DNA of 5,497 nucleotides. It comes from Actinomycetota bacterium (lineage in GTDB: Bacteria; Actinomycetota; Thermoleophilia; Miltoncostaeales; Miltoncostaeaceae). Below are positions 1-5,074 of this stretch, one piece after another; the stretch's first letter is position 1, and every line of letters begins with the position of its first letter. The notes under the pieces were generated by a model. The model was not told the DNA's origin, made no database searches, and saw only the letters and a list, made by a program, of their open reading frames with translations. Position numbers and translations under genes: made by a program. The stretch spans positions 1 through 5,497 of the forward strand of contig SXZC01000155.1 of NCBI GenBank assembly GCA_005788075.1. The letters are read 5' to 3'.

Positions 1-716
1 ACGACGACCAGCACGGCACCGCCGTGGTGCTGCTCGCCGCGCTCATCAACGCCTGCAAGATCACCGGGCAGGACATGAAGGACCTGAAGGTGGTGGTCAA
101 CGGCATCGGCGCATCGGGCGTGGCCTGCTCGAAGATCCTCATGAACGCCGGGGTCACCAACATCATCGGCTGCGACACCCGCGGGGCCATCTACAACGGG
201 CGCACCGAGAACATGAACTTCATGAAGGACTGGTACGCCGAGAACACCAACCCCGAGGGCGTCCAGGGAGACCTCACCGAGGCCATCAAGGGGGCGAACA
301 TGTTCGTGGGCCTGTCCGGCCCGGGCACCTTCTCGGTGGACCAGCTCAAGAGCATGGCCAAGGATCCGCTGGTGTTCGCCATGGCCAACCCGACGCCCGA
401 GATCATGCCCGAGATCGCCGCACCCTACGTGCGCGTGATGGCCACCGGGCGCTCCGACTACCCGAACCAGATCAACAACGTGCTGGCGTTCCCGGGCATC
501 TTCCGCGGCGCCCTCGACGTTCGCGCCCGGCAGATCAGCGAGGGCATGAAGGTCGCCGCCGCCCAGGCCATCGCCGACGTCATCACCGACGACGAGCTGC
601 ACGAGGACTACATCATCCCGAGCGTCTTCAACCCGGAGGTGGCCCCGGCCGTCGCCGCCGCCACCCGCCAGGTGGCGATCGACGAGGGCTTGGCCCGCAT
701 CACCCCCGAGGACTGA
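1..716 (+). CDS. Malic enzyme, C-terminal part (5' end outside window)
   Basis: Oxidative decarboxylation of malate to pyruvate and CO2 with reduction of NAD(P)+, in the cytosol, linking the TCA cycle to pyruvate. The frame is open from base 3, giving 237 visible residues; the true start lies upstream, and the GTG at base 24 is an internal Val in the conserved DDQHGTAVV motif. Visible family signatures, in order: DDQHGTA (substrate/cofactor region), the Rossmann dinucleotide loop GIGASG (bases 102-119), ANPTPEIMPE, and GRSDYPNQINN followed by AFPGIFRGAL. An Asp (in GCDTRGAIY) ends the second Rossmann strand, which suggests NAD rather than NADP; this is inference. Bacterial single-domain malic enzymes are about 390-450 residues, so roughly half is seen. 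Stop is TGA. No terminator hairpin follows, because a tRNA begins 5 bases later. The family call is very sure; the exact paralogue is not. Confidence 0.96.
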   Translation, partial: DDQHGTAVVLLAALINACKITGQDMKDLKVVVNGIGASGVACSKILMNAGVTNIIGCDTRGAIYNGRTENMNFMKDWYAENTNPEGVQGDLTEAIKGANMFVGLSGPGTFSVDQLKSMAKDPLVFAMANPTPEIMPEIAAPYVRVMATGRSDYPNQINNVLAFPGIFRGALDVRARQISEGMKVAAAQAIADVITDDELHEDYIIPSVFNPEVAPAVAAATRQVAIDEGLARITPED

Positions 717-721
717 CCGCC

Positions 722-806
722 GGGGACGTGGCGGAACGGTAGACGCGGCGGACTCAAACTCCGCTCCGGGTAACCCCGGGTGTGGGTTCGACTCCCACCG
801 TCCCCA
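722..806 (+). tRNA. tRNA-Leu (anticodon CAA)
   Basis: Reads UUG leucine codons. All stems can be drawn: acceptor GGGGACG (722-728) with CGTCCCC (799-805) and discriminator A806; D stem GCG/CGC (731-733 with 744-746); anticodon stem GCGGA/TCCGC (748-752 with 760-764) around the loop CTCAAAC, with CAA at 755-757; a long variable arm CCGGG/CCCGG (766-770 with 775-779), the class II hallmark of Leu, Ser and Tyr; and T stem GTGGG/CCCAC (782-786 with 794-798) with loop TTCGACT. Discriminator A and anticodon CAA together give Leu. The 3' CCA is not encoded (the sequence continues TATG), so it must be added by CCA transferase. It begins 5 bases after the malic enzyme stop, so either its promoter lies inside that gene or it is processed from a shared transcript. 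Confidence 0.96.
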
Positions 807-842
807 TATGCATCGCCACCGGGCGGCCATGCTGCGCGTGGG

Positions 843-848
843 TAGGCT
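843..848 (+). promoter_or_regulatory. Candidate -10 box for leaderless transcription of the oxidoreductase gene
   Basis: TAGGCT fits the actinobacterial -10 consensus TANNNT and is followed by exactly 6 bases before the ATG at 855, which would place the transcription start on the A of the ATG. No TTGAC-like -35 is visible 16-18 bases upstream. The overlapping GGTAGG (841-846) could instead act as a weak Shine-Dalgarno sequence 8 bases before the start, so the two readings compete. Confidence 0.45.
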
Positions 849-854
849 GGCTGC

Positions 855-1838
855 ATGAGGGCCGTGATCGTCACCGAGCCGGGCGGGCCCGAGGTGCTCC
901 GCCTGGCGGAGGCACCGGATCCCGTGCCCGGCCCCGGAGAGGTGCTCATCGCCGTGCGCGCCACGGCGGTGAACCGCGCGGACCTCATGCAGCGACGCGG
1001 CCTCTATCCCCCGCCCCCCGGCGCCAGTGAGGTGCTGGGCCTCGAGGCCGTTGGCGAGGTGGTCGAGGTGCCCACGACGACCGACACCCCCCTCGGCGTG
1101 GGGGACCGGGTGATGTGCCTCGTGGGCGGTGGTGGCTACGCGGAACTGGCGGCCGTGCCGGCATCGAACTGCATCCTGATTCCCAACGGCATGCCATGGG
1201 CGGACGCGGCGGCGATTCCCGAGGTCTTCATCACGGCGTATCAGGGCCTCGTGCGGCTCGGCGGCCTGCAGGCGGGGGACGTGGCGCTCGTGCACTCCAT
1301 CGCCAGCGGCGTGGGCACGGCTGCGGCCCAGATCTGCCGGGCACTCGATGCCCACTGCATCGGCACGTCGCGCGATCCTCTGCGGGCCCAGGCCGCGGCG
1401 CCGTGGGGCGCAGAGGCTCTGGCCGTCGGCGACGACGGCTTCGCGCCGCAGGTGCTGCAGATGACCGAGAGCCATGGCGCCGATGTGGTGCTCGACCTCG
1501 TGGGCGCCAAGTACCTGCATGACAACGTGGCGTGCCTCGCCCGAGGGGGCCGAATCGTGCTCACCGGCCTGGTGGGTGGCCGGAAGGCCGAACTCGACAT
1601 GGGGGCCCTGCTCGCCCGCCAGGGGACCATCGTCGGCTCCACCCTGCGCGGGCGCACCGCCGACGAGAAGGCCGTGATCATGTCGGAGTTCGCCGACTGG
1701 GCCATGCCCCTCTTCGCGAATGGCGCCCTGGAGCCCGTGATCGACCGGGTGCTGCCCATCGAGGAGGTCGCCGAGGCTCACCGCCATGTGGAGGCCGATT
1801 CGGCGGTGGGCAAGGTGGTTCTGCTGGTCGCCCCCTAG
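855..1838 (+). CDS. NADPH:quinone oxidoreductase, PIG3-like zinc-independent MDR family
   Basis: Predicted cytosolic NADPH-dependent reductase of quinones or similar electrophiles, from the medium-chain dehydrogenase/reductase superfamily. 327 residues, the normal full length. The N-terminal GroES-like domain (about 1-125) carries NRADLMQRRGLYPPPPGAS (40-58) followed by LGLEAVGEV, which is nearly diagnostic of the PIG3 (TP53I3) branch, plus GGGGYAEL (91-98). The Rossmann domain (about 125-260) has ASGVGT (150-155), the NADPH-binding loop, and DLVGAKY (214-220). The Cys/His zinc ligands of alcohol dehydrogenases are absent, as expected for quinone reductases. ATG 855 is preferred because the family starts directly with the first strand (MRAVIVTEPGGPEVL). 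It lies 48 bases after the tRNA and is probably transcribed separately. Its TAG stop overlaps the stop of the opposing regulator gene inside one CTAG. The physiological substrate cannot be read from sequence. Confidence 0.93.
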   Translation: MRAVIVTEPGGPEVLRLAEAPDPVPGPGEVLIAVRATAVNRADLMQRRGLYPPPPGASEVLGLEAVGEVVEVPTTTDTPLGVGDRVMCLVGGGGYAELAAVPASNCILIPNGMPWADAAAIPEVFITAYQGLVRLGGLQAGDVALVHSIASGVGTAAAQICRALDAHCIGTSRDPLRAQAAAPWGAEALAVGDDGFAPQVLQMTESHGADVVLDLVGAKYLHDNVACLARGGRIVLTGLVGGRKAELDMGALLARQGTIVGSTLRGRTADEKAVIMSEFADWAMPLFANGALEPVIDRVLPIEEVAEAHRHVEADSAVGKVVLLVAP

Positions 1839-2539
1839 TCGTCGACCGCGAGGCGGAACCCCACCCCGCGCGCCGTGACCACCGATGCGTCCGCCCCCGC
1901 GGCCACGAGCTTCCGGCGCAGGTTGCTCACGTGCACGTCGAGCACGTGATCATCCGGAAACCACCCCGGCCCCCAGATGCGCTCCACGAGGCGGGCGCGG
2001 GCCACGACCGCCGGCGCGGCCTCCGCCAGAACTGCCAGCACGTCGAACTCGATGCGGGTGAGGTCGAGGTCGGCGCCGCCGGCACGCGCACCCCGCGTGA
2101 GCAGGTCGACGGTGACGCCACCCACCGCGAAGGGCCCGCCGACGATCGCGGCCACGCGGGGCCGCCGCATCATGGCGCGTGCGCGGGCGGCCATTTCGCG
2201 GCCCGAGGTGCCCGCCCCAACGACGTCGTCCGCCCCCATCGACAGGGCCAGGATGGTGCTCACCTCGTCGGGCACCCCGATCGCCACGATCACGTAGGCA
2301 TCCGAGAACTCGCGCAGGGCGCGCACTGCATCGACCGCCCCGCCATCGGGGATGCCGAACCCGATGACCACGATGTCGGGTGGCACCGCACGGGCCGACG
2401 CCAGCATCGCCGCCGCGCCGCTCACCTGCTCCACGTCGAACCCGTCGGCGGCGAGCCCACCGGCGGTATCCCCCAGCGCCTCCGGACCGCCGTCCGCCAC
2501 CAGAGCGCGCGGCATGAGCCCCGATGCAGCGGCATCCAT
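1835..2539 (-). CDS. Atypical OmpR/PhoB-type response regulator with degenerate receiver
   Basis: Predicted cytosolic DNA-binding transcription regulator, 234 residues from ATG 2539. The C-terminal winged helix (about 155-231) is typical of OmpR/PhoB: LDLTRIEFDVLAVLAE, RLVERIWG, the recognition-helix segment DDHVLDVHVSNLRRKL (196-211) and the closing GVGFRL hairpin. The N-terminal half (about 10-125) keeps the receiver pattern, but the key residues are changed. The phosphoacceptor site in PDIVVIGFGIPD is Gly60, the second acidic residue after D16 is Gly17, the conserved Thr/Ser is Ile87, and the Lys is Ala109 (GADDVVGAG). Phosphorylation-dependent switching is therefore unlikely. No histidine kinase gene is adjacent. 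Start choice: ATG 2539 follows TACGAT by 6 bases (leaderless). GTG 2566 (nine residues longer) and ATG 2515 (MPRALVADGG, close to the first strand) remain possible. Targets are unknown; self-regulation and control of the divergent small gene are plausible. Confidence 0.92.
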   Translation of the reverse strand: MDAAASGLMPRALVADGGPEALGDTAGGLAADGFDVEQVSGAAAMLASARAVPPDIVVIGFGIPDGGAVDAVRALREFSDAYVIVAIGVPDEVSTILALSMGADDVVGAGTSGREMAARARAMMRRPRVAAIVGGPFAVGGVTVDLLTRGARAGGADLDLTRIEFDVLAVLAEAAPAVVARARLVERIWGPGWFPDDHVLDVHVSNLRRKLVAAGADASVVTARGVGFRLAVDD

Positions 2540-2545
2540 GACGTC

Positions 2546-2551
2546 ATCGTA
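2546..2551 (-). promoter_or_regulatory. Candidate -10 box for leaderless transcription of the response regulator
   Basis: On the minus strand TACGAT fits TANNNT and is separated by 6 bases (GACGTC) from ATG 2539, the spacing that puts the transcription start on the ATG. The 17-base-spaced upstream hexamer reads GTGGCT, a poor -35. The perfect inverted repeat at 2575-2592 directly abuts that -35 position. If correct, this excludes GTG 2566 as the start. Confidence 0.45.
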
Positions 2552-2574
2552 GCCCCGGCGATGCACCGAGCCAC

Positions 2575-2592
2575 CCTGCCCGCGTGGGCAGG
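2575..2592. repeat. Inverted repeat 1 in divergent promoter region (7-bp arms)
   Basis: CCTGCCC, then GCGT, then GGGCAGG: perfect 7-bp arms around a 4-base centre. It lies in the intergenic region between the response regulator and the small membrane protein gene, just upstream of the proposed regulator -35. It could be an operator for a dimeric DNA-binding protein, or an RNA hairpin if transcribed. There is no T-run on either side, so it is not a standard terminator. Confidence 0.6.
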
Positions 2593-2597
2593 ACCCC

Positions 2598-2611
2598 TGA
2601 CAGCCGTGTCA
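2598..2611. repeat. Inverted repeat 2 in divergent promoter region (TGACA-N4-TGTCA)
   Basis: Perfect 5-bp arms TGACA and TGTCA around GCCG, a typical operator-like dyad. Its centre is 21 bp from that of the inverted repeat at 2575-2592, two helical turns, so both would lie on the same DNA face. The right arm reaches the position expected for the -35 of the plus-strand promoter (-10 at 2632-2637), so a bound protein could activate or block that promoter. Confidence 0.6.
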
Positions 2612-2631
2612 CCGCCGCGGGCATCGCGTGT

Positions 2632-2637
2632 TAGGTT
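2632..2637 (+). promoter_or_regulatory. Candidate -10 box for the small membrane protein gene
   Basis: TAGGTT fits TANNNT. Transcription would start near 2644, leaving a leader of about 23 bases that contains a clear Shine-Dalgarno sequence. No TTGAC-like -35 is present at 17-18 bases; that position overlaps the right arm of the TGACA-N4-TGTCA dyad, which would fit an activator-dependent promoter (inference). Confidence 0.45.
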
Positions 2638-2656
2638 GCAAGCCGGGTCGCAATCC

Positions 2657-2662
2657 GAGGAG
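2657..2662 (+). promoter_or_regulatory. Ribosome binding site GAGGAG deciding the start at 2667
   Basis: GAGGAG lies 4 bases before ATG 2667 and continues as GAGGAGAG. It favours this ATG over the in-frame GTG at 2628, which has no such site and overlaps the candidate -10 box. It is the strongest Shine-Dalgarno match among the plus-strand genes here. Confidence 0.75.
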
Positions 2663-2666
2663 AGAC

Positions 2667-2849
2667 ATGAAGACCTTCATCAAGCTGCTTGCCCTGGTTG
2701 GCATCGGGGCGCTCGTCTACTGGTTCGTGCGTGAGCGCCTCGGCGGCGAGCCCGACGAGTTCACCTTCACCGAGGTGACGGCCGACGGCGCCGACGCCAT
2801 CGGCGAGGCCGTGAGCGACGCGGCCGACGCGGCCGCCGACGCCGCCTAG
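2667..2849 (+). CDS. Small single-pass membrane protein, unknown function
   Basis: 60 residues, MKTFIKLLALVGIGALVYWF at the N terminus and then a charged tail. Residues 4-20 form one hydrophobic segment, best read as a membrane anchor. The flanking charges are K2 and K6 before it and R22/R24 after it, so topology by the positive-inside rule is not decided. No lipobox or clear signal-peptidase site is present. Residues 28-60 are acidic and end in an Ala/Asp-rich low-complexity run, DAADAAADAA, encoded by near-repeated GAC-GCG-GCC codons. The strong Shine-Dalgarno sequence and very GC-rich third positions support it being real. The TAG stop is in frame with the gene that follows 21 bases later, so the two are probably co-transcribed and possibly coupled or once fused. 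I do not recognise a family. Confidence 0.8.
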   Translation: MKTFIKLLALVGIGALVYWFVRERLGGEPDEFTFTEVTADGADAIGEAVSDAADAAADAA

Positions 2850-2870
2850 GAGCGATTCCGGGGCCGTCGG

Positions 2871-3344
2871 GTGGGCATCCGTGTCGCCGACGGCCCTGAT
2901 CCCGCCGCGGGCCTCGATCCCGAACTCGTCAACGCGGCGAGGGGGATCGGGTTCGCGGTCGGGGCGAGGTTGCGCGAGCTCGCGCCGGCGCTGCGCCCCG
3001 CATCCGAGTCGGGTGCCGAACCCGACCTCGTGATCGAGGAGGTTTCCCTCGACCCCGACGATCCCCTCGACCCCCTCACCCTCATCGCGTGCCTCCAGGC
3101 GCACGATTCGTACGCCGTGGCGCGTGGGCGCCCGGGAGCGGCGAGCCCCGGCGCCCTGGCCCTCGCGCGGGTGCTCGCGTGGGCGGCACGGGCCGAGATG
3201 CTCGGACGGGCCCCGCGCATCGCGTGGATCGGCCCGCCCGCCCGGCGTCCCGAGGCCCTGGCGGGGCACGCCGTCACGGCCAGGGTGTCGCTGAGGGATG
3301 GCGATGACCTCGTGAGGGCCGTGGCCATCGCGGTGATCTCCTAG
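2871..3344 (+). CDS. Hypothetical protein, unrecognised family
   Basis: 157 residues from GTG 2871, the only usual start between the preceding in-frame TAG (2847-2849) and the conserved-looking body. No good Shine-Dalgarno sequence precedes it (only GC-rich CCGGGG), which suggests coupled re-initiation from the small gene upstream. Nearly all third codon positions are G or C, which supports it being coding. The protein has no membrane segment or signal peptide. An N-terminal helix-prone region (about 17-42, with GIGFAVGARLRELAPAL) is followed by an acidic Pro/Asp stretch, DPDDPLDPLTL, and an Ala-rich helical part (about 94-110). It ends in alternating strands: RIAWIGPP, then AVTARVSL, then AVAIAVIS. 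This looks like a small alpha/beta domain, and I cannot assign it. A distant likeness to hydrogenase-maturation-protease-type folds was considered, but the defining Gly/Asp/His positions are not seen. Its TAG overlaps the dnaG TAG within CTAG. Confidence 0.75.
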   Translation: MGIRVADGPDPAAGLDPELVNAARGIGFAVGARLRELAPALRPASESGAEPDLVIEEVSLDPDDPLDPLTLIACLQAHDSYAVARGRPGAASPGALALARVLAWAARAEMLGRAPRIAWIGPPARRPEALAGHAVTARVSLRDGDDLVRAVAIAVIS

Positions 3345-5074
3345 CCGGAGCTCCTGAGGGCCGTCTCGACCCTCTTCACCATCGCCTGCAGCCGCAGGAA
3401 CTCCGCCTCGTCGCCCGACGAGCGCGCCGCCAGCATCCCCCGCTCAAGCGCGCGCTTCTCCACGCGCAGGTAGGCGTCCTTGAGCTCCTCCTCGGTGCCG
3501 CCATCCGCCGCCTCCGCGCGCAGCGCGGCCTCGAGCGGAGCCATCTCCGGGGGCCAGCCCTCGGCCCCCTCGAGGATCAGCCGCCGTGCCTCGCGATGCT
3601 CGGCCGACCCCAGGTGGTCGTCCTTCATCCCTTCGAGGATCGGCCTCCCTGCCGTGGGCATGGCGATCGCCAGGGCGAGCAGGCGACGCTCCCGGGCCTC
3701 GTCGAGAGACGGGGGCTCGGGGCCCTGCTCGGCTGCCTGCTCGCGCTCCCTCCTGGGGCGCCCCGTGGCGCCGGACCCCTGCGCGCGGCGGATGAAGCGA
3801 TCGAACAGCACCGGCGACACACCCAGCGCGGTGACCCGCCGGATGGCCTCGTCCTTGTCGGCCGACTCGGGAAACTGCTCGAGGAGCTCCCCGAGGTCGG
3901 ACAGGGCGCGATCCTGGTCGGCGGGGCTGTCGCCCACGCGCGCCACCCGGCGGTCGACGAGCCATGGGAGGAGCGGGTCGGCGTCGGCCACGGCGGCGGC
4001 GAGGATCTCCCGTCCAGCGCGCTCGGCGGCGAGATCTCCCGGGTCGCTGCCGGGCGGAAGCCCCACCACGGCCAGGCGCACAGGAACCTCGCGGGCCGCC
4101 TCGATGGTGCGGCGGGCAGCCTCCTCGCCCGCGCGATCGGCGTCGAAGCACAGGCGCACCTCGGGCGCCACGCGCGCCAGCAGCCGCAGCTGCGCGGTGG
4201 TGAGCGCCGTGCCCATGCACGCCACCGCCCCCTCCACGCCGGCGAGGTGCAGGCCCATGACGTCGGTATAGCCCTCGCTCACCACCGTGAAGCCGGCCTT
4301 CGCGGCGGACTGGCGCGCGAGGTCCAGTCCGAACAGCAGCTCGCGCTTGCGGAAGCGATCGCCCTCGGGGGAGTTCACGTACTTCGCGCGCTCGTTGGGG
4401 TCGAGCGTGCGGGCGCCGAACCCCTGCACGCGCCCGCGGGCATCGCTGATGGGGAACGTGATGCGGCCCTGGAAGAAATCCTGCGCCGTGCCACCACGCA
4501 CGCGGGCGAGCCCGGCCTGGTCGAGCTGCTCGCGCGAGAAGCCCTCCTGGATGGCTCGCCCGGCCAACGCGGTGCCGCCGCGCGGCGCCCACCCCACGCG
4601 GAACGTGCGCAGCAGGTCCTCGGGGAACCCGCGCCCCAGCAGGTACTCGCGCGCTTCCGCGGCCTCGTCCGACTTCCACAGCATCGCGGCGTAGAAGCCG
4701 CATGCGCGGTCGAGCAGCTCGCGCACGCGCTCGTTCTCGCGGCGCCGGGCCTCCTCCTGGGGCGAGGACTGCTCGTAGCGCAGCTCGACCCCGAAGCGGT
4801 CGGCGAGCTGCTCCACGGCCTCCATGAACGATCCCGCCCCCTCGCGCTCCTGCATCCACGTGAAAGAGTCGCCCGTGGCCCCGCACCCGTAGCAGTAGTA
4901 GGTGCGGTTCTCGGGCGGGATGAGGCAGAACGAGGGCGTGCGCTCATCGTGGAAGGGGCAACGTCCCCACCACCGGCCGCCGCGGCGGGCGAGCTGCACC
5001 TGCCCGCGCACGAGCTCCACCAGGTCGGCCGACCGGCGCACCTCATCGATGCTGGAGTCGTCCACCCGCGGCAT
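3341..5074 (-). CDS. dnaG: DNA primase DnaG
   Basis: Synthesises RNA primers at the replication fork for DNA polymerase III, working with the DnaB helicase. 577 residues, within the family range. Domains in order: CHC2 zinc finger with Cys39, His42, Cys61 and Cys64 (CPFH and CYGC); RNA-polymerase core with KYVNSPEG (231-238); TOPRIM catalytic domain with SEGYTD (E267, D271), CFDADRAG (D311, D313) and GSDPGD (D344, D347), the expected metal-binding acidic residues; a charged linker (about 432-457); and a C-terminal DnaB-binding domain beginning near LDEARERRLLALAIA. No key residue is missing. The ATG at 5074 shares one base with the TGA of the upstream dgt (TGATG), with GAGGGG 8 bases before it, so translational coupling is likely. 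The 3' end meets the plus-strand hypothetical gene in a 4-base overlap of stops. Confidence 0.98.
   Translation of the reverse strand: MPRVDDSSIDEVRRSADLVELVRGQVQLARRGGRWWGRCPFHDERTPSFCLIPPENRTYYCYGCGATGDSFTWMQEREGAGSFMEAVEQLADRFGVELRYEQSSPQEEARRRENERVRELLDRACGFYAAMLWKSDEAAEAREYLLGRGFPEDLLRTFRVGWAPRGGTALAGRAIQEGFSREQLDQAGLARVRGGTAQDFFQGRITFPISDARGRVQGFGARTLDPNERAKYVNSPEGDRFRKRELLFGLDLARQSAAKAGFTVVSEGYTDVMGLHLAGVEGAVACMGTALTTAQLRLLARVAPEVRLCFDADRAGEEAARRTIEAAREVPVRLAVVGLPPGSDPGDLAAERAGREILAAAVADADPLLPWLVDRRVARVGDSPADQDRALSDLGELLEQFPESADKDEAIRRVTALGVSPVLFDRFIRRAQGSGATGRPRREREQAAEQGPEPPSLDEARERRLLALAIAMPTAGRPILEGMKDDHLGSAEHREARRLILEGAEGWPPEMAPLEAALRAEAADGGTEEELKDAYLRVEKRALERGMLAARSSGDEAEFLRLQAMVKRVETALRSSG

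Noticed and set aside
807..854. Terminator after the tRNA
   Set aside because: No stable stem followed by T residues is visible in these 48 bases.
1826..1847. Possible terminator hairpin GGTCG/CGACC around the first CTAG
   Set aside because: Only 5 bp with a 12-base loop and no T-run; a chance pairing is likely. The 4-bp CTCC/GGAG pairing at 3338-3350 is weaker still.
2628..2666. GTG 2628 as an upstream start of the small membrane protein
   Set aside because: It overlaps the candidate -10 box and has no ribosome binding site, whereas GAGGAG directly precedes ATG 2667 and the anchor starts there.
1532..2734. 400-codon plus-strand frame across the oxidoreductase end and the regulator
   Set aside because: It crosses two well-supported genes and the intergenic region; its His/Arg/Gly-rich composition is typical of a shadow frame.
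2631..3269. Minus-strand frame of 212 codons opposite the membrane peptide and hypothetical gene
   Set aside because: The plus-strand frames have the strong Shine-Dalgarno sequence and the expected GC-rich third positions; the minus frame is Arg/Gly-rich with no start signal.
3444..4886. 480-codon minus-strand frame overlapping dnaG
   Set aside because: Arg/Gly/Ala-rich out-of-frame shadow of dnaG, with no family motif.
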